DNA of 64,000 bases, taken from NCBI GenBank assembly GCA_945860545.1, contig CAMAQM010000005.1, positions 31,447 to 95,446 of the forward strand, written 5' to 3'. The translations under genes and the position numbers were made by a program. This document shows, in pieces, positions 25,538 through 34,959 of the stretch (position 1 is the first letter of the stretch; every line of letters begins with the position of its first letter). Source of the stretch: Bifidobacterium breve (GTDB lineage: Bacteria > Actinomycetota > Acidimicrobiia > Acidimicrobiales > Acidimicrobilacustridaceae). The notes under the pieces are model-generated. The model saw nothing but the letters and a program-made list of their open reading frames with translations. It had not been told where the DNA came from and made no database searches.

Positions 25538-26851
25538 TCAGACCAAGCGGTCCGTGAGGTACGCGACCAGGCCCTCGATGGGCACCCGGTCCTGAGCCAT
25601 GGAATCGCGTTCGCGCACGGTGACGGCGCCGTCATTGAGCGTGTCGAAGTCAATGGTGACGCAGTAAGGCGTCCCGAGTTCATCCTGCCGCCGGTAACGA
25701 CGCCCGATGGCCTGGGTCTCGTCGTAGTCACACATCCAGTGCGGCTGGAGCGCCTCGAGCACCCGCTGGGCGGGACCCACCAACTCGTCCTTGCGAGACA
25801 ACGGGAGCACCGCCACGGTGTAGGGGGCGATGCGATGGTGGAGACGCAGCACCGTGCGGGTCTCACCGCGCACCTCCTCCTCGTCGTAGGCGGCGATGAG
25901 GAACGCCATCATGGCCCGAGTGGCCCCCGCTGCGGGCTCGATCACGTGCGGCACGTACCGCGAGTTCGTGGCCTGATCGAAGTACTCGAGCCGCTCACCG
26001 GAGTGCTGTGCGTGCTGGGTCAGGTCGTAGTCGCCCCGATTGGCAACCCCTTCAAGCTCACCCCATCCCCACGGGAAGGCGAACTCCACATCGGAGGTAC
26101 CCGACGAGTAGTGCGACAACTCGTCGGCGTCGTGGGGCCGCATCCGCAGCAACGAGGGATCGATCCCGTGGTCCACGTACCACTGGTAGCGCTCGTTGCA
26201 CCAGTACTCGTACCACTTCCCCGCCTCGTCGGGCGGGACGAAAAACTCAAGTTCCATCTGTTCGAACTCCCGGGTACGGAACACGAAGTTCCCCGGGGTG
26301 ATCTCGTTGCGGAACGACTTGCCGATCTGGGCGATACCGAACGGGGGCCGCTTGCGACTGGCGGTGAGCACGTTGGCGAAATTGATGAACATGCCCTGGG
26401 CCGTCTCGGGTCGCAGGTAGGCCACCGCTCCGGCGTCCTCCACCGGGCCGGCGTGGGTCTTGAACATAAGGTTGAACGACCGGGCCTCGGTCAGGGTCCC
26501 CACCGCCCCACACGTCGGACAAGTGGAGGGGTCATCGAGATGATCGGCGCGGTGACGGGCCTTGCACGACCGGCAGTCGACGAGCGGGTCGGTGAAGTTG
26601 GCCAGATGCCCCGACGCCTCCCACACCGCAGGTGGCCCGAGGATGGCGGCGTCGAGACCGACGACGTCGGTGCGCATCTGCACCATCGAACGCCACCAGG
26701 AGTCCTTGACGTTGCGCAGCATCAACACACCGACCGGGCCGTAGTCGTAGGTGGATCGAAACCCGCCGTAGATCTCGGCGGAGGGGAACACGAACCCGCG
26801 GCGCTTGCACAGGTTCACCACCTTGTCCATCAGGTCCTCGACATCAGGCAT
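25538..26851 (-). CDS. glyS: Glycyl-tRNA synthetase (class II, alpha2 type)
   Basis: 437 residues from ATG 26851 (MPDVEDLMDKVVNLC); the track adds ten weak residues. The N-terminal FVFPSAEIYGGFRSTYDYGPVG is diagnostic of the single-chain eukaryote-like glycyl enzyme. A zinc-binding stretch CRSC...CPTCG follows at about 93-115. Class II motif 2 appears as GKSFRNEITP...RTREFEQMELEFF, and the glycine-recognising region as ATRAMMAFLIAAY. The C terminus holds the anticodon-binding domain. It charges tRNA-Gly. Confidence 0.95.
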   Translation of the reverse strand: MPDVEDLMDKVVNLCKRRGFVFPSAEIYGGFRSTYDYGPVGVLMLRNVKDSWWRSMVQMRTDVVGLDAAILGPPAVWEASGHLANFTDPLVDCRSCKARHRADHLDDPSTCPTCGAVGTLTEARSFNLMFKTHAGPVEDAGAVAYLRPETAQGMFINFANVLTASRKRPPFGIAQIGKSFRNEITPGNFVFRTREFEQMELEFFVPPDEAGKWYEYWCNERYQWYVDHGIDPSLLRMRPHDADELSHYSSGTSDVEFAFPWGWGELEGVANRGDYDLTQHAQHSGERLEYFDQATNSRYVPHVIEPAAGATRAMMAFLIAAYDEEEVRGETRTVLRLHHRIAPYTVAVLPLSRKDELVGPAQRVLEALQPHWMCDYDETQAIGRRYRRQDELGTPYCVTIDFDTLNDGAVTVRERDSMAQDRVPIEGLVAYLTDRLV

Positions 26852-26909
26852 GGCGACAACCCTAACCAACCGCCCCGACACGCCGACCCACCGTTAGCCC
26901 ACAGCCCGC

Positions 26910-27626
26910 TCAGTTCCCTTCGAGTACCGACGGTGATCGCAGACGACGTTCGAGGTGGTGCTCCATGGCGGCGATGGCGATGCGGTCCACCTCACTGGTC
27001 ACCGGCGACGCCGGCAACGCCAACGCAGCACCGAGGTTTCCCCCGAGGATCTGGGCCAACACCGCTGCGGCATCGGCTGACACGGGCAGACCCAGGCGGT
27101 GCGGGCCGCACAACATCCCGCCGCGATCAGGGTCGAACGCCACGAGTGGGCCATCACTGCCACACACCACGCACTCGTCCACCATCGGCCCAAACCCGGT
27201 CTGGGTCAACGCCTTGAAGAAGAATCCCGCCACCACGAGCGGCGGGTCGTCATCGGCAAGGACCCGCAGAGCCCCAGTCAACATGCGGAACAGTTGCGGG
27301 TCGGGTTCGCCTTCCTGGGCGAGCTGGTCCACGACCTCGAGCATGGACACGCCACGGGCGAGACGGTCGAGGTCCTCGCGCACGCTGCGATAGTTCTCAA
27401 CCGTCTCAGCCTGGGTGATGATGTCGAGATTGCGCCCCTCGTGGAGCTGCAACGCAACCTGGGTGGGCGGTTCGAGACGGGCGCCGAACTTCGACCGGGT
27501 GCGCCGCACCCCTTTGGCCACCGCCCGAACCTTGCCGTGGTGTTCGGTGAACAGCACCACGATGCGGTCCGCCTCACCGAGCTTCCACGTCCGCAACACC
27601 ACGCCCGTGTCGCGGTACTGGCTCAC
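26910..27626 (-). CDS. recO: DNA repair protein RecO
   Basis: 238 residues. The N-terminal OB-fold begins YRDTGVVLRTWKLGEADRIVVLFT, the family signature, followed by GKVRAVAKGVRRTRSKFG. The central helical domain is followed by a zinc-finger-like CVVCGSDG...GMLCGPH. RecO loads RecA onto SSB-coated single-stranded DNA with RecR. Its GTG start overlaps the uppS stop by four bases (GTGA), and it sits in the conserved phoH-to-glyS cluster. Confidence 0.93.
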   Translation of the reverse strand: MSQYRDTGVVLRTWKLGEADRIVVLFTEHHGKVRAVAKGVRRTRSKFGARLEPPTQVALQLHEGRNLDIITQAETVENYRSVREDLDRLARGVSMLEVVDQLAQEGEPDPQLFRMLTGALRVLADDDPPLVVAGFFFKALTQTGFGPMVDECVVCGSDGPLVAFDPDRGGMLCGPHRLGLPVSADAAAVLAQILGGNLGAALALPASPVTSEVDRIAIAAMEHHLERRLRSPSVLEGN

Positions 27627-28363
27627 CTCGTCGGTCCCTCGTCCCCGCCGGCAAGACCGCCGTAACGCCGCTCACGCGACTGGTACTCGCGGATGGCGTC
27701 GAACAGGTTCTCTTTGCGGAAATCGGGCCACAACACATCGGTGAACACGAGTTCGCTGTAGGCGAGTTCCCACAACAAGAAGTTCGAGATCCGGTACTCC
27801 CCTGAGGTGCGCACCACCAGGTCCGGTTCGGGCATGTCAGGGTCGTAGAGGTTGCGGGCGATCATGCGCTCGGTCACCTTCGAGGCGGAAACGCCGGCTT
27901 CCATGATGCGCTTCACGGCGTCCACGATCTCGGCCCGACCGCCGTAGTTGAACGCAATGGTGAACGTCATGCCGGTGTTGTCGCGGGTCATCTCGACGGT
28001 CTCGTCCATGAGACGGATGAGTCGCCGGGGCACCCGCCAGTCCCGCCGGCCGAGCACCCGGATACGGACGTTGCGTTCATTGAGTTCGTCGCGGTGGCCC
28101 AACAGGATCTTCTCGTTGAACCCCATGAGGTAGCGCACCTCATCAGCGGGTCGCCGCCAGTTCTCCGTCGAGAAGGCGTAGACGGTGAACCACCCGAGAC
28201 CCACATCGATGGCACCGTCGACGGTGTCGAACAGTGCCTCTTCCCCTGCAGCGTGTCCCTCGGTCCGCTTGAGGCCCCGGTTGCGGGCCCAACGCCCGTT
28301 GCCGTCCATGACACAGGCCACGTGGTTGGGGACGCTGGAGAGATCGATACCGGTGAACTCCAC
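27623..28363 (-). CDS. uppS: Isoprenyl transferase (undecaprenyl/decaprenyl diphosphate synthase)
   Basis: 246 residues of the cis-prenyltransferase family. It shows CVMDGNGRWARNRG with catalytic Asp20, AFSTENWRRP, and the C-terminal RTSGEYRISNFLLWELAYSE followed by LWPDF. It extends an allylic diphosphate with IPP in cis to make the lipid carrier for peptidoglycan and polysaccharide synthesis. Chain length and whether it is the main enzyme are not deducible. recO follows with a four-base overlap. Confidence 0.93.
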   Translation of the reverse strand: MEFTGIDLSSVPNHVACVMDGNGRWARNRGLKRTEGHAAGEEALFDTVDGAIDVGLGWFTVYAFSTENWRRPADEVRYLMGFNEKILLGHRDELNERNVRIRVLGRRDWRVPRRLIRLMDETVEMTRDNTGMTFTIAFNYGGRAEIVDAVKRIMEAGVSASKVTERMIARNLYDPDMPEPDLVVRTSGEYRISNFLLWELAYSELVFTDVLWPDFRKENLFDAIREYQSRERRYGGLAGGDEGPTR

Positions 28364-28428
28364 GTCCGGACCCTACCCGCTGCCCTCGACAACCCTGCGA
28401 CCCCACGCACCCCGGCGCGCACCGCAGC

Positions 28429-29283
28429 TCAGTACCCGAGACGCTCCAGTGCCTTGGGCCGACGCTGCCAGTCCTTGTCGACGGTGACGTGCAACTCGAG
28501 GAACATCCGCTCGTCGAATTCGGCCCGCACCGCCGTCCCGACGGCCTTGAGCACCGCACCCTTGCGACCGATGACGATGCCTTTTTGCGAGTCGCGTTCC
28601 ACGAGGATCTCGCACCGCACACGGGGCCACTCCCATTCGGTGACCCGGGTCGCCACCGAGTGCGGCACCTCGTCACGCAGCACGGCGAGGAGCTGTTCAC
28701 GCACCAACTCGGCCACCCAGAAGGCTTCGGGGACGTCGGTGACCATGTCCTCGGGGTAGTACGGCGGGCCCTGGGGAAGGCGGTCCACGAGATGTTCGAC
28801 AAGGGCGGCCACTCCCTCACCGGTGGTGGCCGACACCGGGAAGCACGCCTCCATGGTCAACTGCTCAGCCGCCCGGGCGAGTTGTACCAGCACCTCGTCG
28901 GCGGTGGCGAGATCGATCTTGTTGACCACCACCACCGTGTCGGGCGGACAGCGCTGCGCCACGAACCGGTCGCCTGGGCCGATGGCGCCGGTGGCGTCCA
29001 CCACCAGACACACCACATCCACGTCACCGATGGTTTCCGCCGCGGTGGCGTTGAGGTGTTCCCCGAGCGGCCCGCGGGGACGATGGATGCCGGGGGTGTC
29101 AACGAACACGATCTGCGCACCGGGCCGGTGCAGGACCCCGCGCACCTGAGTACGGGTGGTTTGGGGTTTGTCCGACACGATGGACACCTTGCGGCCCAAC
29201 ATGGCGTTGAGCAGCGTGGACTTCCCGACGTTGGGCCGCCCCACCAGCGTCACGAACCCGCTGTGGAGTTCCCCGTCACCCAC
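28429..29283 (-). CDS. era: GTPase Era
   Basis: 284 residues from GTG 29283 (VGDGELHSGFV); the track start lies inside the CorC gene and is rejected. G1 is GRPNVGKS (15-22), switch-region text KPQTTRTQVRGVL, G3 DTPGIH, G4 NKID. The C-terminal KH domain includes GIVIGRKGAVLKAVG. Era binds the 3' end of 16S rRNA and aids 30S assembly. Its start overlaps the corC stop by eight bases, showing operon organisation with ybeY, which acts in the same 16S maturation. Confidence 0.95.
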   Translation of the reverse strand: MGDGELHSGFVTLVGRPNVGKSTLLNAMLGRKVSIVSDKPQTTRTQVRGVLHRPGAQIVFVDTPGIHRPRGPLGEHLNATAAETIGDVDVVCLVVDATGAIGPGDRFVAQRCPPDTVVVVNKIDLATADEVLVQLARAAEQLTMEACFPVSATTGEGVAALVEHLVDRLPQGPPYYPEDMVTDVPEAFWVAELVREQLLAVLRDEVPHSVATRVTEWEWPRVRCEILVERDSQKGIVIGRKGAVLKAVGTAVRAEFDERMFLELHVTVDKDWQRRPKALERLGY

Positions 29284-30565
29284 CGGTCGCCCCACCGTCG
29301 GCGGAGGGCAGGGCACACGAGGCGGGCTGGACCACGATGCGGTTGATGCGTCGGCCTGCCACCCGGTCGGCGACCAGCAACCATCCGTCGCTCGCCGCCC
29401 AGTCCCCCACCGACGGCACCCGGCCCAACAGGTGGAACAACAGCCCACCCACGGTGTCCCAGTCCCCTTCGGGCAGCGACGAGCCGAGCACCTCGTTGAG
29501 TTCGTCGACAGGGATGCGGGCGTTCACCCGGACCCGACCGCCGAGCACCCGTTCCACCATGGGTTCCTCGCGGTCGTACTCGTCGACGATCTCGCCGACG
29601 AGTTCCTCGATGATGTCCTCGAGGGTGACGAGGCCGGCGGTGCCGCCGTACTCGTCGACGACGACCGCCATGTGGAACTGTTCGGCCTGCATCTCGCGCA
29701 ACAACTCGCTGATGCGTTTGGTTTCGGGCACGAACCTGGCAGCGCGCAGCACCTCGTTGACGCTGCGTTCGGCCTCCCCGTCGCGTTCGGCACGCATGAG
29801 GTCCTTGGCGTAGACGAGACCCGTGATGTCGTCGATGTCGCCCTCGGTGGCGGGCAGACGCGAGTACCCGTGGAGGATGGCGACCTCCATGGCGTCAGCC
29901 ACCCGCAGGTTGACCGGCACCGTGACCATGTCGGGCCGGGGCACCATGACCTCGCGCACCACCGTGTCCCCGAAGTCGATGATCTGACCAATCAGTTCCC
30001 GCTCACCGCTCTCGATGACGTCTTCTTCCACGGCGGCGTCGACGAGGGCGAGCAGTTCTTCCTCGGACACGAACGGGCCTTCCTTGAGGCCCTTGCCCGG
30101 GAGAATCACGTTGGTGAGTCCGATGAGCGCCTGGGACAGCAGCCGCAACGGCCACAGCCGGGCCAGTGCCGCCACCGGTCCGGCCGACAGCAGCGCCGAA
30201 CGTTCCGGGTTCTGGATGGCCCACGTCTTGGGGGCGGCCTCAGCGAGGACGAACACCAACACGACGTTGATGAACGTCGCCACCACCACACCCCAGGCGC
30301 CGAACAACTGGTCGGCGAGGATGCCGGTGAGGGTGGCCTGCACCAGTTGACACACCAGCACCACCAACAGCACCACGTTGAGGAACCGTTCGGGGTGGGC
30401 CACCAGCCACCCGAGGGTTGCCGATCCGCGGCGACCGTCTTCGGCGAGCGCCTGCGCCTTGGCCTTGGTCATGCGGGTCAACGACGTCTCGGCCAACGCC
30501 AAAAACATCGACAGGACGAGCATCACGACGATGACGACCGCCATGAGGGTCTGCGAACCGGTCAC
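29276..30565 (-). CDS. CNNM/CorC-family transporter-like protein with CBS pair
   Basis: 429 residues. A DUF21 (CNNM) membrane domain with three or four helices covers the first ~180 (ALAETSLTRMTKAKA). Two CBS domains follow at ~200-320 (VMVPRPDMVTV; VVDEYGGTAGLVTLEDIIEELVGEI). The end is a CorC_HlyC domain (RINRIVV). Such proteins are linked to Mg/Co efflux or metal homeostasis; haemolysin labels are historical. The GTG at 30565 overlaps the ybeY stop (GTGA) and is preferred over the GTG four codons upstream. Confidence 0.9.
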   Translation of the reverse strand: MTGSQTLMAVVIVVMLVLSMFLALAETSLTRMTKAKAQALAEDGRRGSATLGWLVAHPERFLNVVLLVVLVCQLVQATLTGILADQLFGAWGVVVATFINVVLVFVLAEAAPKTWAIQNPERSALLSAGPVAALARLWPLRLLSQALIGLTNVILPGKGLKEGPFVSEEELLALVDAAVEEDVIESGERELIGQIIDFGDTVVREVMVPRPDMVTVPVNLRVADAMEVAILHGYSRLPATEGDIDDITGLVYAKDLMRAERDGEAERSVNEVLRAARFVPETKRISELLREMQAEQFHMAVVVDEYGGTAGLVTLEDIIEELVGEIVDEYDREEPMVERVLGGRVRVNARIPVDELNEVLGSSLPEGDWDTVGGLLFHLLGRVPSVGDWAASDGWLLVADRVAGRRINRIVVQPASCALPSADGGATGG

Positions 30566-31146
30566 GGGTTCCCCCACGGGTCACGGGCCGGTAGCCGCCA
30601 GAAGGCGAGAAGATGCTCACGCTCACGCGCCTGCATGGCAACCCGTTGCTCGTCGGTGGCGTGATCCATTCCCAACACGTGCAACACACCGTGCACCACC
30701 AACAGGGCGAACTCGTCGTCGGCGTCGCCGGCGTGGTCGGGGGCGTTGCGGATCGCCACCTCCGGACAGATCACGACGTCTCCGAGCAGCAACGGCAACT
30801 CGTCGGGCCCGAGCGGGTCACGGTCAGGACCGCTCGAACCGCCGTCGGGGTGCCGACCGGGGTCGACGGGTCCGGCGTCGATGGGGAACGCCAGCACATC
30901 GGTCGGGCCCTCCACCCCCATGAACCCGGCGTTGAGCGTGGCCATGGCGGTGGCATCAATGAACAGCAACGACAACTCGGCTTCTCCGCTGACCCCTTCG
31001 GCGGCGAGCACGTCGGTGGCGAGCCGTTCCCAGCGCGGCAGGTCGACGGGATGCACCGACTGTTCGTCGGCGGCGTAGACCGAGACCGTTCCGTCCGACG
31101 GGCCTCGTCGGCGGCGGCCCCGACGGGGCGGGCGGGGCGTCCTCAC
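30562..31146 (-). CDS. ybeY: Endoribonuclease YbeY
   Basis: 194 residues carrying the zinc-binding HGVLHVLGMDH (His152, His156, His162), the defining motif of this single-strand RNase needed for 16S rRNA 3' maturation. The first 20 residues are Arg/Pro-rich and probably disordered; GTG at 31146 overlaps the phoH stop (GTGA), but a start at VSVYAADEQ is possible. Compared with E. coli YbeY there is an insert of about 25 residues (DAGPVDPGRHPDGGSSGPDR) after the PTDVLAFP strand. Confidence 0.93.
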   Translation of the reverse strand: MRTPRPPRRGRRRRGPSDGTVSVYAADEQSVHPVDLPRWERLATDVLAAEGVSGEAELSLLFIDATAMATLNAGFMGVEGPTDVLAFPIDAGPVDPGRHPDGGSSGPDRDPLGPDELPLLLGDVVICPEVAIRNAPDHAGDADDEFALLVVHGVLHVLGMDHATDEQRVAMQAREREHLLAFWRLPARDPWGNP

Positions 31147-32123
31147 GGACCCTGAACCGGAGCGGACCCCGATGGGCCTGGTTCCGCCGTGCGTTCGTAG
31201 GCGTCGACGATGTCGGCCACGATGCGGTGCCGCACCACGTCGCGCGACCCGAGGTGGACGAACTCGAGACCCTCGATGTTGACGAGTCGCTGTTCAAGAC
31301 CGGTGAGCCCCGAACGGCCCCCGGCGACGTCGACCTGGGTGACGTCACCGGTGACGACACATTTCGAACCGAACCCGATGCGGGTCAGGAACATCTTCAT
31401 CTGTTCGGGGGTGGTGTTCTGTGCCTCGTCGAGAATGATGAAACTCGAGTTCAGGGTGCGCCCACGCATGAACGCCAACGGCGCCACCTCCACGGCGTTG
31501 CGCTCCAACAGACGCGCCGCGCCGTCGGTACCGACCATGTCGTGGAGTGCGTCGTAGAGGGGACGCAGGTACGGGTCGACCTTGGCCATGAGGTCCCCGG
31601 GGAGGAACCCGAGTCGTTCCCCGGCCTCCACCGCCGGGCGGGTCAGGATGATGCGGTCAACCTGTTTGGCCTGCAGGGCGCGCACCGCCATCGCCACCGC
31701 CAGCCACGACTTTCCGGTGCCCGCAGGGCCGACACCGAACGTCACGATGTTGCGTTCGATGGCATCGACGTACCGCTTCTGGCCCGCCGATTTCGGCCGG
31801 ACGACGGTGCCGCGGCCGGGCCGGAACACCTCGGCGGTGAACACCTCCGAGGGGCGTTCGTCGGCCTTGACCATGTCGATGCTGCGGAGCACGCCGGCCG
31901 GTTCGAGAGCGTGACCTCCCTTGACCAACGCCACGAGTTCGTCGAACACCCGTCCCACCTGGTCGGCGGCAGGGCCGTCCACGGTGATGTGGTTGCCGCG
32001 CACCAGCACCGCAGTGTCGGGGAAGGCGCGTTCAACCAGGCGGAGGAGTTCGTCGTGCTGGCCCAACAGGCCCACCATGAGCTCGTTACCTGGGACGTCG
32101 ATGTGCACCGGGGCGGAGGACAA
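31143..32123 (-). CDS. phoH: PhoH-family ATPase
   Basis: 326 residues. The P-loop GVGPAGTGKS is at 130-139, Walker B is FIILDEAQNTT, and a glycine-rich strand VTGDVTQVD follows. The N-terminal part contains a KH-like segment. PhoH proteins are predicted RNA-associated ATPases and are typically adjacent to ybeY, as here. The start is TTG at 32123 with GGGGAG upstream; GTG at 32108 (VHIDVPGNE) is the alternative. Confidence 0.92.
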   Translation of the reverse strand: MSSAPVHIDVPGNELMVGLLGQHDELLRLVERAFPDTAVLVRGNHITVDGPAADQVGRVFDELVALVKGGHALEPAGVLRSIDMVKADERPSEVFTAEVFRPGRGTVVRPKSAGQKRYVDAIERNIVTFGVGPAGTGKSWLAVAMAVRALQAKQVDRIILTRPAVEAGERLGFLPGDLMAKVDPYLRPLYDALHDMVGTDGAARLLERNAVEVAPLAFMRGRTLNSSFIILDEAQNTTPEQMKMFLTRIGFGSKCVVTGDVTQVDVAGGRSGLTGLEQRLVNIEGLEFVHLGSRDVVRHRIVADIVDAYERTAEPGPSGSAPVQGP

Positions 32124-32295
32124 CTAGCGGGGACTCCCCGGGGCGGGTGCGGCGCATGGGGAACCCGTCCCGACAACGCCTGTGGTGGCCTGCATCACGC
32201 CCGTGATGGTAGCGGGTGAGGCCCCGCCGGCCACGAGCGGGCGCCCGTTGCGCCGGGGGCCGCCCACAACCTGCCCGATAGGCTCGCCACGTTCC

Positions 32296-33588
32296 ATGAC
32301 CTCCGCAACCCCACCTCCCGACCCCCGCACCGGCGACGCCGCCGATCGCGGCGGGCGGCAACGGCGGTGGGGTGCGCCGGGAACGGCGGGAGCGGCGCTG
32401 TCACACCGCACGTTCCGGGAGATCTTCCTCGGCGGGTTGGTATCCAACACCGGCACCTGGATGCAGAACGTCACCCTGGCGGCGTGGGCGTTCGCCCTGA
32501 CCGGGTCCGAGACGTTCGTGAGCCTCGTGGTGTTCTGCCAGTTGGGACCGATGCTGTTGTTCACCGTCATCGGTGGGCACCTCGCCGACCTCGTCGACCG
32601 GCGCCGCCTCCTGCTCGTCGTCGGGGTGCAACAGGCCCTGTTCTCGGTTCTTCTCGCCGTACTCGCCTTTCAGGAGTCGCCGAGCCTGGTCGGGATCCTC
32701 GCCTGTGTGCTCGCCATCGGGATCGGCCAGTCCGTCAACGGCCCCACGTTCAACTCGGTCATGCCGACGCTCGTTCCCCGTCACGACATGCCCGGGGCCA
32801 TCTCACTGCAGTCGGTGAATCTCAACGCCTCACGAGTCATCGGCCCCGCCATCGGTGGCATCATCTTGGGCCTGTCAGGACCGAGCGCCGTGTTCCTGGT
32901 GAACGCTGCGTCGTTCGGCGCCATCCTCTTTGTGGTGTGGCGGCTCACGTTGCCCCCCGCCAAGGTCGACCCCAACGCCGAGGCCGGCCTGCGACGCCTC
33001 CTCGGTGGGTTCCGTGCCGCCCGCCGCGACCCGGTGGTGGCCCGATCGCTGATCGTCATGGCGACGTTCTCGTTGTTCTGTCTGCCCTTCGTCACCCAGA
33101 TGCCCGCCGTCGCCGACCGAAACCTTGGCATCAACCCCGAGAGCGCCACCTACGGGGCGCTATACGCCACGTTCGCACTGGGTGCGCTGCTCGGGGCGCT
33201 GAGTGTGGGCACGGTCTTCACCTACCGTTCGCGCCCCATGCTGGTGCGAGCGGGTCTCGCCGGGTTCGCCGTGGCCATGGCGGCGTTCGCCGCCATCCGC
33301 CAGCCAGCGGCGGGGTTCGTGGCGGTGGCGGTCGTCGGGTTCTTCTACTTCCTCACCGTCACGTCCCTGTCGACCATCGTGCAGTCACGCATCGCCGACA
33401 AGGAACGGGGCCGGGTCATGGCGTTGTGGATGATGGCGTTCGGCGGCACGGTTCCGGTGGGCGGATTGATCTTCGGCCCCATGATGCAAGCCACCTCGGT
33501 CACCTTGGTGCTCGCTGTCGCGTCGGTGGTCGCTGCGGGTCTGGTGGCCGTCGCCCACCTCAACCGGCCCGCACCCGCCGTGGCCTGA
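32296..33588 (+). CDS. MFS exporter (MFS_3/EntS-like)
   Basis: 430 residues from ATG 32296 (MTSATPPPDPR). The N-terminal ~35 residues are a hydrophilic tail, followed by 12 predicted helices. The segment FREIFLGGLVSNTGTWMQNVTLAAWA and the loop GGHLADLVDRRRLLL (MFS motif A variant) are typical of the DHA3/enterobactin-exporter-like MFS_3 group. Such proteins export drugs, siderophores or macrolides; substrate unknown. It is convergent with murF, leaving almost no gap. Confidence 0.85.
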   Translation: MTSATPPPDPRTGDAADRGGRQRRWGAPGTAGAALSHRTFREIFLGGLVSNTGTWMQNVTLAAWAFALTGSETFVSLVVFCQLGPMLLFTVIGGHLADLVDRRRLLLVVGVQQALFSVLLAVLAFQESPSLVGILACVLAIGIGQSVNGPTFNSVMPTLVPRHDMPGAISLQSVNLNASRVIGPAIGGIILGLSGPSAVFLVNAASFGAILFVVWRLTLPPAKVDPNAEAGLRRLLGGFRAARRDPVVARSLIVMATFSLFCLPFVTQMPAVADRNLGINPESATYGALYATFALGALLGALSVGTVFTYRSRPMLVRAGLAGFAVAMAAFAAIRQPAAGFVAVAVVGFFYFLTVTSLSTIVQSRIADKERGRVMALWMMAFGGTVPVGGLIFGPMMQATSVTLVLAVASVVAAGLVAVAHLNRPAPAVA

Positions 33589-33589
33589 C

Positions 33590-34894
33590 TCAGTCGGCCA
33601 CCAGCGCCGCAGCGAGGCGCTCGAGGCCAGCAGACCGACTGGCCTTGACGAGCACGGCGTCTCCCGGCCCGAGCGGGCCGATCACCTCGATCGCCTCGTC
33701 GGGATCGGAGGCGTTCTCCGCCGCCGCGTACGCCGGTTCCGCCACCGCCACGAGTCGCACCCCGAGCGCGGCGGCGACCTCGGCGATGCGGCGATGCTCG
33801 ACCTCGCTGTGCACCCCGAGGTCGGCCATGGTGCCGAGCGCGGCGATGTGCCGGTGGGCGGGGACCGCCACCAGTGACCGCAACGCCGCCTCCGCCGCGG
33901 TCGGGTTGGCGTTGTAGGCGTCGTTGATGATGAGGGCCCCACCGGGGGCGCAGGTCATCTCCATCCGCCACGGAGACAACTCGGCGGAGGCGAGACCTTC
34001 GGCCACCCCGGCGAGGTCCACCCCCCACAACAACCCGACGGTCGCCGCGGCGAGCGCGTTGTGCACCTGGTGCACCCCGCGGGCGGCCACCTCGACGTCC
34101 ACCGATCCCCAGTCCGACACGAGTCGGAACCGGGGACGCAGATCGTCGCCCAACGTCACCTCGTCGCAGCTGACGTGACCGCCCGAACCAAAGGTCACCA
34201 CCCGGGCGTCGGTGGCCGGCGCCATGGCCGCCACACGCGGGTCGTCGGCGTTCAACACGGCGTACCCCGACACCGGCAGGTGTTCGACGAGTTCCTGTTT
34301 GGCCCGCTGCACCCCGTCGAGATCACCAACGGCAGAGGTGTGCACCAGCGCCACCGCCGTCACCACCCCCACGGTGGGACGGGCCACTTCGCACAACTCG
34401 GCAATGTGACCGAATCCGGCCATCCCCATCTCCACGACGGTGGCTTCGGTGCCCGATGGTGCGCCGAGCAGGGTCAGTGGGACCCCGAGTTCGTTGTTGA
34501 ACGACCGCTTGTTCGCCCACGTGGCGTACCAGGTGCCCAGCACCGACGCCGCGAGGTCCTTGGTGGAGGTCTTGCCGACACTGCCGGTGATCCCCACCAC
34601 CCGGTCCCCGAGCAGCGCGCGGGCGTGGGCGCCGAGTTGGCGCAACGCCACCGCCGTGTCAGGCACCACGACGCACACCGGGGCGTCAACGGGATGGTCG
34701 CACAGACAACCCGTCGCCCCGGCCGCCACGGCGTCCCCGACGAACCCGTGACCGTCACGGCCTGCCCGCAATGCCACGAACAGACTTCCCGGCGCGCTCA
34801 GACGGCTGTCGATACTGACCGCTGCGAACACGACGTCGTCCCCGATGAGGGTCCCACCTGTGGCCCGGGCCACCTCCGACGCACGCAACTGCAC
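33590..34894 (-). CDS. murF: UDP-MurNAc-tripeptide--D-Ala-D-Ala ligase MurF
   Basis: 434 residues from GTG 34894 (VQLRASEVARATGG); GTG 34903 is an alternative and the track start 34939 adds unlikely residues. Mur-ligase ATP-binding GITGSVGKTSTKD, then NKRSFNNELGVPLTLL and EMGMAGFGHI, typical of MurF rather than MurC/D/E. The C-terminal domain has LIINDAYNANP, another MurF hallmark. It adds D-Ala-D-Ala to the peptidoglycan precursor in the cytoplasm. The divergent neighbour ddl makes its dipeptide substrate. Confidence 0.95.
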   Translation of the reverse strand: MQLRASEVARATGGTLIGDDVVFAAVSIDSRLSAPGSLFVALRAGRDGHGFVGDAVAAGATGCLCDHPVDAPVCVVVPDTAVALRQLGAHARALLGDRVVGITGSVGKTSTKDLAASVLGTWYATWANKRSFNNELGVPLTLLGAPSGTEATVVEMGMAGFGHIAELCEVARPTVGVVTAVALVHTSAVGDLDGVQRAKQELVEHLPVSGYAVLNADDPRVAAMAPATDARVVTFGSGGHVSCDEVTLGDDLRPRFRLVSDWGSVDVEVAARGVHQVHNALAAATVGLLWGVDLAGVAEGLASAELSPWRMEMTCAPGGALIINDAYNANPTAAEAALRSLVAVPAHRHIAALGTMADLGVHSEVEHRRIAEVAAALGVRLVAVAEPAYAAAENASDPDEAIEVIGPLGPGDAVLVKASRSAGLERLAAALVAD

Positions 34895-34959
34895 AGTCCG
34901 AACCGTAACGGACCGGTGCACGCCGTCGGCGCCCACCACCCACCACTACAGTTCGATCA

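Noticed and set aside
25475-27217. 580-residue ORF antisense to glyS and recO
   Set aside because: Shadow frame; no domain, and the opposite strand is unambiguous.
29156-30664. 502-residue ORF antisense to corC
   Set aside because: His/Asp-rich shadow, not a histidine-rich metal protein; real gene is on the minus strand.
32367-33917. 516-residue plus ORF over the MFS gene
   Set aside because: Out-of-frame Arg/Pro-rich shadow of the exporter and of murF.
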